A stretch of DNA of 64,000 nt from Bacillus mojavensis RO-H-1 = KCTC 3706 (GTDB lineage Bacteria > Bacillota > Bacilli > Bacillales > Bacillaceae): NCBI RefSeq assembly GCF_000245335.1, contig NZ_JH600285.1, positions 1 to 64,000 of the forward strand. Direction: 5' to 3'. The translations under genes and the position numbers were made by a program. The notes below the pieces were generated by a model. That model was given only the letters and a program-made list of their open reading frames with translations. It was not told the DNA's origin and did no database searches. Positions 46,884-55,187 of this stretch are shown piece after piece. Positions within the stretch are counted from its first letter, which is position 1; every line of letters begins with the position of its first letter.

Positions 46884-46929
46884 ATTGGCAGGTGGGAAAG
46901 CGGTATGGAACCGCACTATAACAGCCAAT
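46884..46929 (+). other. Nested inverted repeat downstream of yfjN
   Basis: ATTGGC (46884-46889) pairs with GCCAAT (46924-46929), and inside it GCGG (46900-46903) pairs with CCGC (46911-46914). It lies in the 240-bp gap after yfjN, before the true terminator, and may be a structured 3' RNA element. No further coding potential was seen there. Confidence 0.4.
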
Positions 46930-46980
46930 TATTGCTTGATAGGTTAGTTATTTATTTCCACTGTCCAAAATAACATCAGA

Positions 46981-47016
46981 CGAAGAGGAATCTGTCAGAT
47001 TTCCTCTTCTTTTTTG
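46981..47016 (+). terminator. Terminator after yfjN
   Basis: GAAGAGGAA and TTCCTCTTC pair around TCTGTCAGAT, followed by TTTTTT. Confidence 0.88.
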
Positions 47017-47025
47017 ATTCAATAA

Positions 47026-47040
47026 GTCAGATTGTCTGAC
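47026..47040 (+). promoter_or_regulatory. Candidate operator before the amidohydrolase-abgT operon
   Basis: GTCAGA (47026-47031) and TCTGAC (47035-47040) are perfect arms around TTG. A TATAAT box lies at 47062-47067, 49 bp before the start codon. The palindrome is placed where a repressor or activator would bind; no regulator gene is adjacent. Confidence 0.5.
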
Positions 47041-47115
47041 ATTCCAATTGAACTAGCTCCATATAATCAATAAAGTAAATGCAAGAGTTTCTAAAACAGA
47101 ATGGGGGCTGGAAGC

Positions 47116-48300
47116 ATGATGGATGAATACGCCAGTATGTATAAGAACGTGATTGAATGGAGGAGACATCTTCATCAATACCCAGAGCTGTCCTTTCAAG
47201 AAGAAAAAACAGCTCAATTTGTATATGATACGCTCTCTTCTTTTGAATATCTTGAGATCAGCCGCCCGACAAGGACAAGTGTCGTTGCCCGGCTGGACGG
47301 TGCGCGGCCGGGCAAACGAATTGGGCTGAGCGCTGATATGGATGCGCTGCCGATTCAAGAGGAGCATGACAGTCATTTTTGCTCCCGCCATCCAGGTGTA
47401 ATGCATGCGTGCGGGCATGACGGGCATACTGCCATGCTGCTTGGGGCGGCTGAGATTTTGTCTCAGAAAAAGGATGAGCTCAGCGGCGAAGTCTACTTTA
47501 TTTTTCAGCATGCCGAGGAGGTTCATCCCGGCGGGGCGCAGGAAATGGTGAAGGCTGGTATTGCGGACCATCTTGACGTATGCATAGCCATTCATCTGTT
47601 TTCTGCTATGCCTTTAGGAAAAATCGGACTGGCATCAGGTCCTGTCACCGCTAACTCTGACCGCTTTGATATCACGATTAAAGGAAAAGGCGGGCATGCC
47701 TCTCAGCCTGAACAGGGCATTGACCCGCTTGTGATCGCCTCACAGGTCATTACTCATTTGCAAAGCATTGCCTCAAGACATACAGATTCTGCCGAAAGAC
47801 TGGTGCTCTCTGTTACCATGTGTCATGCCGGTTCCGCCTACAATGTGATCCCCGACACTGTGACGCTTGGTGGGACGGTAAGGACATTTCGAAAGGAAGT
47901 CAGGGCAAATACGGAAGCGTTTATGGAAACCATCATAAAAGGCGTAACTGAAGCCCATGGCGCCTCGTATGAATTGGATTATCGCCATGGATACAAGTCT
48001 GTTGTGAACGATCCGAACGTAACCGAACTGGTCAGAAAAGCAGCGGTGGATCTGTGGGGGGAGGATCAGATATTTCCGTTAGCGCCAATGATGGGCGGAG
48101 AGGATTTCTCGTCGTTTTCTGAACGAGTGCCGAGCTGTTATATCGCTCTGGGAGCGGGAACCGGGGAGATGATCTATCCGCATCACCATCCTAAATTCAC
48201 GTTCGATGAAAAAGCGTTATCAGCAGGTGTTAAATTATTTGTAAATTCAGTCTATTATATCCTGCATTCCCGTGAATCGATTTCAATGAAGATCAACTAA
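47116..48300 (+). CDS. M20-family amidohydrolase (N-acyl amino acid / hippurate hydrolase type)
   Basis: The protein has 394 residues from ATG 47116, eight bases after GGGGGC. The M20D metallopeptidase motifs are WRRHLHQYPELSFQEEKTA, LSADMDALPIQE, VMHACGHDGHTAMLLGAA, the catalytic FQHAEEVHPGGAQEM and the late MMGGEDFSSF, together supplying a two-metal site. Such enzymes cleave N-acyl or N-aroyl groups from amino acids. It forms an operon with a transporter 21 bp downstream and a second M20 enzyme. I do not recall this cassette from B. subtilis 168. The natural substrate is unknown; a p-aminobenzoyl-glutamate or acyl-amino-acid conjugate is the best guess. Confidence 0.87.
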   Translation: MMDEYASMYKNVIEWRRHLHQYPELSFQEEKTAQFVYDTLSSFEYLEISRPTRTSVVARLDGARPGKRIGLSADMDALPIQEEHDSHFCSRHPGVMHACGHDGHTAMLLGAAEILSQKKDELSGEVYFIFQHAEEVHPGGAQEMVKAGIADHLDVCIAIHLFSAMPLGKIGLASGPVTANSDRFDITIKGKGGHASQPEQGIDPLVIASQVITHLQSIASRHTDSAERLVLSVTMCHAGSAYNVIPDTVTLGGTVRTFRKEVRANTEAFMETIIKGVTEAHGASYELDYRHGYKSVVNDPNVTELVRKAAVDLWGEDQIFPLAPMMGGEDFSSFSERVPSCYIALGAGTGEMIYPHHHPKFTFDEKALSAGVKLFVNSVYYILHSRESISMKIN

Positions 48301-48321
48301 AACCAATTATAGGAGGGCGCT

Positions 48322-49857
48322 ATGGCTAAACATCTGCCGGAAGTCACGACCGCTGATTCTTTACAAAAAATCGAGCATAAAGGACTATTAAAGTGGGTCG
48401 AAACGGTCGGAAACAAATTGCCTGATCCTTTTATGTTATTTATCTATTTATCGATGATCATCATTGCCATGTCTGTTTTGCTGGCAGGAAACGCAGTGAC
48501 ACATCCGGGTGATGGGAAAGAGGTAGCCGTTAAGAGTTTGCTCAGCATCGAAGGCATTCACTGGATGCTGACGGAAGCTGTGAACAACTTCGTTCAATTT
48601 CCGCCTCTCGGACTTGTGCTTACGATGGTGCTCGGCATCGGCCTAGCGGAACGCGTCGGTTTGATCGAGGCTGTGCTGCAAAAGATGATGTTGCATGTTC
48701 CGAAAGCGATCATCAGCTATTCCGTCGTATTTGTCGGGATTTTGGGAAATCTGGCGTCTGATGCGGCATGGGTTATTATCCCGCCGGTGGGCGCCTTGAT
48801 TTTCATGGCAGCCGGGCGTCATCCTCTTGCCGGCTTTGCGGCCGCTGCAGCAGGAGTAGGGTCAGGATTTACGGCCAATCTGATGATCGCAGGAACAGAC
48901 GCGCTTCTATCCGGCATTACCACACAGGTCGCACAAACGGTCGATAAACATGCTCAGGTATCGGCAGTCGACAACTGGTTTTTCATGGCGGCCTCCGTAT
49001 TTGTTTTAGCCTTTATCGGTGCATGGATTACTGATAAAATCGTTGAACCCCGGCTTGGCAGCTACCGCGGAGAATACAAGCCTGAAATGGCGGCGTTAAC
49101 GGGAAAAGAGATCAAAGCACTGAAGGCGGCGGGGGGAGCGGCTCTTTTATATGCTGGAGTCGTTGCGTTATTAGTTGTTCCAGAGGGAGCGCTTCTGCGT
49201 GATCCTGAAAACGGATCGATTCTTTCCTCGCCTTTTCTGAAAGGCATCATCCCCATCATTCTGCTGTTCTTTATTACTGTATCGGTTGTTTATGGCATCG
49301 TGGCCGGACGCATTAAGAATCAGACAGACGTCCCGAGGCTGATGGGAGATTCCATTAAAGGCATGTCAGGCTTTATTGTACTCGTATTTGTTATTTCGCA
49401 GTTTATCGCCTTTTTCACGTGGAGCAATATGGGAATTTTTATGGCAGTAAAAGGAGCGGACTTTCTGGAATCCATCCATTTAACAGGTTTTCCTGTTTTA
49501 ATCGGATTTTCGTTGCTGACTTGTATCGTCAGTCTGTTTATTACGAGCGGCTCTGCTTTATGGGCGCTGCTGGCCCCTGTGTTTATCCCGATGCTGATGC
49601 TGCTGGATTTTCATCCCGCGTTTATTCAAATTGCCTATCGGATTGCGGATTCCGCCACCAACACCATTACGCCGATGAATCCGTATTTGCCAATGCTGAT
49701 GGCTTATTATAAACGCTACAAATCCGATGCGGGCTTTGGAACTGTGATTTCAACCATGATTCCGTATACGGTTCTATTCTTCTTGGCGTGGCTTCTCATG
49801 ATGTTCATTTGGTACATATTCGGCTGGCCGATCGGACCGGGCGTTTATGCAAAGTAA
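48322..49857 (+). CDS. AbgT-family transporter
   Basis: The protein has 511 residues with about 11-13 membrane segments. The AbgT-family blocks VETVGNKLPDPFMLFIYLSM, AERVGLIEAVLQKMM, GILGNLASDAAWVIIPPVGAL, GSGFTANLMIAGTDALLSGIT and DSATNTITPMNPYLPMLM are present. E. coli AbgT takes up p-aminobenzoyl-glutamate; MtrF and YdaH relatives also export sulfonamides. AGGAGG precedes the ATG. Lying between two M20 amidohydrolase genes, it most likely imports the conjugate they hydrolyse. Confidence 0.9.
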   Translation: MAKHLPEVTTADSLQKIEHKGLLKWVETVGNKLPDPFMLFIYLSMIIIAMSVLLAGNAVTHPGDGKEVAVKSLLSIEGIHWMLTEAVNNFVQFPPLGLVLTMVLGIGLAERVGLIEAVLQKMMLHVPKAIISYSVVFVGILGNLASDAAWVIIPPVGALIFMAAGRHPLAGFAAAAAGVGSGFTANLMIAGTDALLSGITTQVAQTVDKHAQVSAVDNWFFMAASVFVLAFIGAWITDKIVEPRLGSYRGEYKPEMAALTGKEIKALKAAGGAALLYAGVVALLVVPEGALLRDPENGSILSSPFLKGIIPIILLFFITVSVVYGIVAGRIKNQTDVPRLMGDSIKGMSGFIVLVFVISQFIAFFTWSNMGIFMAVKGADFLESIHLTGFPVLIGFSLLTCIVSLFITSGSALWALLAPVFIPMLMLLDFHPAFIQIAYRIADSATNTITPMNPYLPMLMAYYKRYKSDAGFGTVISTMIPYTVLFFLAWLLMMFIWYIFGWPIGPGVYAK

Positions 49858-49880
49858 AAACGACAAAGGGTGGGAGACAT

Positions 49881-51137
49881 ATGGATATTATACAAATAAG
49901 ACGAGATTTACACCGGCATCCCGAACTGGGCTTCACAGAATTTCGCACGGCCGGAAAGGTTGTGGAAACCCTTCAAGCTCTCGGATATCACGTGACATAT
50001 GGCAAGGACGCAATGGATGGTGAAGCCCGCAGAGGCGTCCCATCAGAAAAAGAGCTGGAGCGCGCGTTTGACCGTGCAATAGAAAATGGAGCCGATCCTG
50101 ATACCATTGCGCCAATGAAAGGCGGATATACCGCAGTTATTGGAACGCTTGAAGGAAATGCGCCGGGGCCCGTCGTTGCACTTCGTTTTGATATGGATGC
50201 ACTGCCAATTACAGAAAGCGCTGATGCTGACCATGTTCCTCATGCCAAGGGCTTCCGTTCTGAATTTGAAGGAACTATGCACGCATGCGCCCATGACGGA
50301 CATACCGCGATTGGGCTGGGTGTTGCTGAAGCGCTGGCGCATCGAACCTTTGCAGGTACTCTGAAGCTGATTTTCCAGCCTGCTGAGGAGGGTGTCCGCG
50401 GAGCGTATGCCGTTACCGAGAAAGGCATGCTGGACGATGTTGATTATCTTCTCTGCCACCACTTGGGAACCAATGTGCCGCTGGGAGAAATATACGGCGG
50501 CGCAGAAGGATTTCTGGCCACAACGAAAATGGCTGTCCGTTTCCGCGGCGTCTCCTCACATGCGGGAGCGGCTCCGGAGCATGGCAGAAATGCTTTGCTC
50601 GGGGCGGCGACGGCGCTTTTAAATATACATGCCATTCCGCGTTTCAGCTCGGGCGATACCCGGATCAATGTCGGCGTGCTTGAAGGCGGAGCAGCGGCCA
50701 ATATCATCCCGCAGCACGCGAAAATGATCATTGAAACACGCTCAGATTCAGAAGAGGTCAACCGTGATCTGGAAGAGCGGGTCCGAAAGATCATTGCCCA
50801 CAGCGCAGCCATGCATGAGCTTGAACATGAGGTCGAAATCATCGGCGGAGCGATTCCAATCAAATGTGACGAGGAGGTGGTTTCGACCGTGCTAGAAGTT
50901 GCCGGAGAGGTTGGCGGATTTTCCTCATTGCAAGGCATCCAGACCGGCTCAAGAGGTAGCGAAGACGCAAGCTACATGATCAAAAGAGTCCAAGAGCGGG
51001 GAGGAAAAGGGACATATATGATCATTGGCACCGACATCGCCGCCCCGCATCATCATGAAAAGTTCGATATTCAGGAAGATATTCTTCCACGAAGCGTTCA
51101 GCTGCTGAAGCAAGCGGCATTGAAGCTGTTGATATAG
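49881..51137 (+). CDS. AbgA-like M20 amidohydrolase (p-aminobenzoyl-glutamate hydrolase type)
   Basis: The protein has 418 residues from ATG 49881 behind AAAGGGTGGGAG; longer frames enter abgT. Motifs are IRRDLHRHPELGFTEFRTA, LRFDMDALPI, TMHACAHDGHTAIGLGVAEAL, IFQPAEEGVRGAYAV and GSRGSEDASYMIKRVQERGG. Compared with the first M20 enzyme it carries an extra segment of some 45 residues before the first metal motif (GKDAMDGEARRGVPSEKELE), a feature shared with E. coli AbgA as I recall it. It probably forms the hydrolase partner of the AbgT transporter. A terminator follows. Confidence 0.85.
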   Translation: MDIIQIRRDLHRHPELGFTEFRTAGKVVETLQALGYHVTYGKDAMDGEARRGVPSEKELERAFDRAIENGADPDTIAPMKGGYTAVIGTLEGNAPGPVVALRFDMDALPITESADADHVPHAKGFRSEFEGTMHACAHDGHTAIGLGVAEALAHRTFAGTLKLIFQPAEEGVRGAYAVTEKGMLDDVDYLLCHHLGTNVPLGEIYGGAEGFLATTKMAVRFRGVSSHAGAAPEHGRNALLGAATALLNIHAIPRFSSGDTRINVGVLEGGAAANIIPQHAKMIIETRSDSEEVNRDLEERVRKIIAHSAAMHELEHEVEIIGGAIPIKCDEEVVSTVLEVAGEVGGFSSLQGIQTGSRGSEDASYMIKRVQERGGKGTYMIIGTDIAAPHHHEKFDIQEDILPRSVQLLKQAALKLLI

Positions 51138-51160
51138 GGGGGAGTCCCCTCTTTTTTTAT
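51133..51160 (+). terminator. Terminator of the abgT operon
   Basis: GGGGGGAGTCCCC forms a short GC stem followed by TCTTTTTTT. Confidence 0.7.
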
Positions 51161-51245
51161 GTCATTCAAAACGATTTCCAAATAAAGGAGACGATTTGTT
51201 AGATTTATGGTACATTGATAGGTATGAAAAAAAGAGGAGATTCAA

Positions 51246-52002
51246 ATGAAGAGAATGCTATTTTTTTACAGGTATAGGCCTGCTGCTGATCGTGATGTCA
51301 GCCTATCCTGTCTTTGTACTATTGAGAGAGAATATAATAGATCACAACGTAACAAATCGTTATGACATTCATTATGCATATCAAGACAAGCAAGGTTATG
51401 AACCTGCGATAGATACTCAACATATCAACATATTTAATCATCATATTAGGATTATTGAGGCCAAAACAGGAAAACATGCGCCCCTGACAAGCTGGGATAA
51501 AGACGAAAACGTCCCTGCCGGAGAGATTGTTAACATACAGTATCAATTAGACGGCCGAGATCTCTCATCACCTTCTGAAGTATGGCTTTCTAATCGAGAA
51601 AGAGGAGGAAGATACTTTTCATGGCTTGAAATATTAACGGTAAAGGATCGAAAGACTGATCAAAATCTGGTTTACATTGTTCAGAGAATAACTGACGATC
51701 AAATAAGTCTTGAAAAAAGCAAATGGAAAATAATCAGGATTAATCAGGATGGAACTGTAAAGGAGAAGCTTCTAAGCTATTCTGATCGAAGCAAGGATCC
51801 ATTGAGTGTAAAACTGCTCAATTTTTCATACGTTGGAGGAAATTCAATGGGGTATCATTCTGATATGTATGAAGTGATTCCCAATGTCATGTTTCCTCTT
51901 TTGTATCCGTTGATTACGGTCGCTGTTGGTTGTGCGATTATGATCGGGATTTTAATCATTGTGATAGTCCAGAAGACAAAAGGAGTTCGAAAATCAATAT
52001 GA
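51246..52002 (+). pseudogene. Membrane-anchored protein of unknown function, frameshifted in a T7 run
   Basis: AGAGGAG points to ATG 51246, which reads MKRMLFF and then runs out of frame to a stop after 39 codons. One base less in the T7 run (51261-51267) gives MKRMLFFTGIGLLLIVMSAYPVFVLL, a proper N-terminal membrane anchor, and continues to TGA 52000-52002 for 251 residues. The long frame alone could only start at GTG 51292 or ATG 51295, without a ribosome site. It has an extracytoplasmic domain (YDIHYAYQDKQGYEPAID…) and a second C-terminal membrane helix (YPLITVAVGCAIMIGILIIVIV). No family was recognised. Its stop overlaps the next start by four bases. Confidence 0.7.
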
Positions 52003-52451
52003 AACGACTATGCATCATCCCCTGCGGCAAGAAAAAAATCTGGGATGTCCAGCCTGATGCCGGGCCGGTAAGAGCAGAGGACGCTTATCTCAGCCCGTTT
52101 CATCAGGCGTGCGAGCGGTATGCGAAATCATTTTTCGATGAGTGGGTGATTTTGTCGGCGAAGCACGGCTTTCTTCGCCCTAATGATATCGTATCAGGAA
52201 ATTACGATGTGACTTTTGGCACCGGTCATCCGGAAATCATGACAGCGGAGGAGCTGCGCCACCAATTTTGCGAAAAAGGCTTTTCCGACATCGAAGAGCT
52301 AGTCATGCTTGGCGGGAAAAAATATCGAAGCGTTCTAATCGCCGTTATCGGTGAGCACCAGCATATCAGCTGGCCACTGTCATCGTACAAAGGCATTGGC
52401 TACATGCTTCAAGCATTGAATCGGGCTGTTGAAGAAAAGCATGAACTGTAG
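51999..52451 (+). CDS. DUF6884-type protein, probably YfjM
   Basis: The protein has 150 residues from ATG 51999, which overlaps the previous stop (ATGA) and has AAAGGAG upstream. The opening MKRLCIIPCGKKKIWD, then ARAEDAY-like VRAEDAYLSPFHQACERYA, and WVILSAKHGFLRPND are hallmarks of a small family often found near nucleic-acid-modification or defence genes; its activity is unknown. Length and position fit yfjM of strain 168, but I give no firm symbol. Confidence 0.75.
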   Translation: MKRLCIIPCGKKKIWDVQPDAGPVRAEDAYLSPFHQACERYAKSFFDEWVILSAKHGFLRPNDIVSGNYDVTFGTGHPEIMTAEELRHQFCEKGFSDIEELVMLGGKKYRSVLIAVIGEHQHISWPLSSYKGIGYMLQALNRAVEEKHEL

Positions 52452-52480
52452 CACATACATATCAAGAAAAGTGTGTGAAC

Positions 52481-52915
52481 ATGAAAAAACTTGTGTTTGG
52501 CTTGCTTGTTATTGCGGTATTCGGATACGGGCTATATATCTATCATGTATGTTTCGGTGATCCATTTACGAAAAATGCCGCAGAGCAGAAGCTTATATCC
52601 TATGCGAAACAAACCTATCCCAAAAAAGAAATGAAGATCACGAATGGGGTATATAACGCTAAAACCTCTGAATATGTATTCCAAGCAAACACCCAATCTC
52701 ATCGCTACCCAATGTGTACGAAGGGATTTCTCCATCCTAAAGTAAAGTGCGATGGAATTGAAGAAGCATATACCGAATCAGTAGCAAAGCATGTAAATGA
52801 AGTAGCATCGAAGGCAATTGAAGCAGATCTGAAAAAAGCGGTTCCGCAATATTCAATTGATTTTCTTTCAAAAGCAGTGATTCAGTCAAACGATGCAGAG
52901 GAACTGGGAAGTTAA
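52481..52915 (+). CDS. Small exported or membrane-anchored protein of unknown function
   Basis: The protein has 144 residues. One N-terminal hydrophobic helix (LVFGLLVIAVFGYGLYIYHV) anchors or exports it; the remainder is hydrophilic with two Cys (MCTKG, KCDGIEE). An upstream GTG (52475) is possible; the ribosome site is weak. It starts 29 bp after the DUF6884 gene, on the same strand. I do not recognise a family. Confidence 0.65.
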   Translation: MKKLVFGLLVIAVFGYGLYIYHVCFGDPFTKNAAEQKLISYAKQTYPKKEMKITNGVYNAKTSEYVFQANTQSHRYPMCTKGFLHPKVKCDGIEEAYTESVAKHVNEVASKAIEADLKKAVPQYSIDFLSKAVIQSNDAEELGS

Positions 52916-53011
52916 AAAATTTCCAAGGAAATAAATACGTCGAACCTTGTCAAAGGCCGGGTGATATCCGGTCTTTTTTGCATCTGTAAATTGATACAAA
53001 TGAATCAGTAT

Positions 53012-53045
53012 GAGACAAAACGAGACACCCGTCTCAAACTGTCTC
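53012..53045 (+). promoter_or_regulatory. AcoR upstream activating site before acoA
   Basis: GAGACA (53012-53017) and TGTCTC (53040-53045) are symmetric about the same centre as inner arms GAGAC (53022-53026) and GTCTC (53031-53035). The 34-bp nested palindrome lies about 45 bp upstream of the sigma-L promoter, the expected place for the enhancer site of the activator AcoR. Confidence 0.75.
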
Positions 53046-53087
53046 CGGTGTGAAGACGAGAAGACTGATTTTACGGGCTCCAAAGAT

Positions 53088-53103
53088 TGGCACACTTCTT
53101 GCA
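53088..53103 (+). promoter_or_regulatory. Sigma-L (sigma-54) -24/-12 promoter of acoABCL
   Basis: TGGCAC-N5-TTGCA is a perfect match to the -24/-12 consensus. It lies 40 bp before the acoA start. The operon is known to require SigL and AcoR. Confidence 0.95.
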
Positions 53104-53142
53104 TTTATTATCGTGAACCCTAAATAGAAGGAGGCACACACA

Positions 53143-54144
53143 ATGGAACTGTTAAAACGAGAAGGCTTGTCATTAACTGAGGAAAAAGCGCTGTGGATGT
53201 ACCAAAAGATGCTGGAAATCAGGGGCTTTGAGGACAAAGTGCATGAACTGTTCGCAGAGGGAGTGCTTCCCGGATTCGTCCATTTGTATGCTGGTGAAGA
53301 AGCGGTAGCTGTAGGCGTGTGCGCTCACTTAGATGATGGCGACAGCATTACAAGCACACACAGAGGGCATGGCCATTGTATCGCCAAGGGCTGTGATCTG
53401 AACGGCATGATGGCTGAAATTTTCGGGAAAGCGACCGGGCTTTGTAAAGGCAAAGGCGGATCGATGCACATTGCTGATCTCGATAAAGGCATGTTGGGGG
53501 CAAATGGAATCGTCGGGGGCGGGTTTACGCTCGCATGCGGGTCAGCGCTCACGGCTAAATATAAACAGACTAAAAATGTAAGCGTTTGCTTTTTCGGAGA
53601 CGGAGCAAATAACCAAGGAACCTTTCATGAAGGCCTCAACTTAGCGGCTGTATGGAACCTTCCAGTTGTGTTTATTGCTGAAAACAATGGCTACGGCGAA
53701 GCCACGCCATTTGAGTACGCGTCAGCCTGTGATTCAATCGCTGATCGGGCAGCTGCCTATAACATGCCGGGAGTAACCGTGGACGGAAAAGATATTTTAG
53801 CAGTTTACCAGGCAGCGGAGGAAGCAATTGAACGAGCAAGAAACGGCGGAGGCCCGTCTTTAATTGAATGCATGACCTACCGAAACTACGGCCATTTCGA
53901 AGGAGATGCCCAAACCTATAAAACAAAGGATGAAAGAGCTGAGCACCTTGAAGAAAAGGACGCCATTCAAGGCTTTAAAAACTATCTGTTAAAAGAGACG
54001 GATGAAAAAAAACTGGCAGACATTGAACAAAGCGTGAATGAAGCAATTGAAAAAGCAGTCTCCTTCAGCCAAGACAGCCCATATCCGAAAGAATCAGAGC
54101 TGCTGACAGATGTATATGTCTCATATGAAAAAGGAGGAATGTAA
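53143..54144 (+). CDS. acoA: Acetoin dehydrogenase E1 alpha subunit AcoA
   Basis: AcoA and AcoB form the thiamine-diphosphate E1 component that cleaves acetoin to acetaldehyde and an acetyl group carried to lipoamide. The 333 residues show HLYAGEEAVAVGVCAHL, STHRGHGHCIAKG and the TPP/Mg motif GDGANNQGTFHEGLNLAAVW…NNGYGEATP. AAGGAGG lies upstream. It is the first gene of acoABCL behind the sigma-L promoter. Confidence 0.95.
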   Translation: MELLKREGLSLTEEKALWMYQKMLEIRGFEDKVHELFAEGVLPGFVHLYAGEEAVAVGVCAHLDDGDSITSTHRGHGHCIAKGCDLNGMMAEIFGKATGLCKGKGGSMHIADLDKGMLGANGIVGGGFTLACGSALTAKYKQTKNVSVCFFGDGANNQGTFHEGLNLAAVWNLPVVFIAENNGYGEATPFEYASACDSIADRAAAYNMPGVTVDGKDILAVYQAAEEAIERARNGGGPSLIECMTYRNYGHFEGDAQTYKTKDERAEHLEEKDAIQGFKNYLLKETDEKKLADIEQSVNEAIEKAVSFSQDSPYPKESELLTDVYVSYEKGGM

Positions 54145-54145
54145 G

Positions 54146-55174
54146 ATGGCAAGAGTCATAAGCATGTCAGACGCGATCAATGAGGCGATGAAACTTGCGA
54201 TGAGAAGGGACGAAAATGTGCTGTTGATCGGTGAGGATGTAGCCGGAGGAGCGGCAGTCGATCATTTGCAGGACGATGAAGCATGGGGCGGCGTATTAGG
54301 CGTCACCAAAGGGCTCGTTCAGGAATTTGGACGGAGCAGGGTGCTGGATACGCCTATTTCTGAAGCGGGCTATATGGGCGCCGCTATGGCTGCGGCATCC
54401 ACAGGGCTGAGACCGATTGCGGAGCTGATGTTTAACGACTTCATCGGTACGTGCTTTGACCAGGTCATCAACCAAGGGGCAAAATTCCGCTATATGTTCG
54501 GCGGAAAAGCGCAAGTGCCAATTACCGTCCGCACCACATACGGAGCGGGTTTCCGGGCTGCGGCACAGCACTCCCAGGCGCTGTACGGCCTTTTCACAAG
54601 CATTCCGGGGCTGAAGACGGTTGTTCCATCGAATCCGTATGACGCCAAAGGCCTGCTGCTTGCGGCAATCGAAGACAACGATCCGGTGTTCTTTTTTGAA
54701 GACAAAACGTCCTACAACATGAAAGGCGAAGTGCCGGAAGAGTATTATACAATCCCGCTCGGAAAAGCGGACATCAAACGCGAGGGCAGCGACATCACGC
54801 TGTTTGCGATCGGCAAGCAGGTCAATACCGCACTCGAAGCGGCAGCACAATTATCAGAAAAAGGCATCGAAGCCGAGGTACTCGATCCCCGCAGTCTGTC
54901 TCCTCTGGATGAGGACGCGATTTTCACATCGTTAGAAAAAACAAACCGGCTGATCATCGTTGACGAAGCCAACCCGCGATGCAGCATAGCGACAGATATT
55001 GCCGCGATTGTGGCCGACAAAGGCTTTGATCTGCTAGATGCGCCGATTAAGCGGATTACAGCGCCGCACACACCTGTGCCGTTTTCGCCAGTGCTTGAAG
55101 ATCAATATTTGCCGACACCAGATAAAATCGTCAGCGTCACGCTTGAATTGCTTGGCGAGCCGGCAGTGAATTAA
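54146..55174 (+). CDS. acoB: Acetoin dehydrogenase E1 beta subunit AcoB
   Basis: The protein has 342 residues from ATG 54146, one base after the acoA stop, with AAGGAGG in the end of acoA. It is in the transketolase-like pyrimidine-binding fold: LLIGEDVAGGAAVDHLQDDEAWGG, DTPISEAGYMGAAMAAA, GAGFRAAAQHSQ and C-terminal LIIVDEANPRCSIA. It completes the TPP site with AcoA. Confidence 0.95.
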   Translation: MARVISMSDAINEAMKLAMRRDENVLLIGEDVAGGAAVDHLQDDEAWGGVLGVTKGLVQEFGRSRVLDTPISEAGYMGAAMAAASTGLRPIAELMFNDFIGTCFDQVINQGAKFRYMFGGKAQVPITVRTTYGAGFRAAAQHSQALYGLFTSIPGLKTVVPSNPYDAKGLLLAAIEDNDPVFFFEDKTSYNMKGEVPEEYYTIPLGKADIKREGSDITLFAIGKQVNTALEAAAQLSEKGIEAEVLDPRSLSPLDEDAIFTSLEKTNRLIIVDEANPRCSIATDIAAIVADKGFDLLDAPIKRITAPHTPVPFSPVLEDQYLPTPDKIVSVTLELLGEPAVN

Positions 55175-55187
55175 AGGGGGGACACAT

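Noticed and set aside
47053-47595. 180-codon minus-strand frame opposite the first M20 amidohydrolase
   Set aside because: It overlaps strong metal-site motifs on the plus strand and has no start signals.
54296-54850. 184-codon minus-strand frame opposite acoB
   Set aside because: It is a shadow of the acoB coding sequence; Cys/Arg-rich with no family resemblance.
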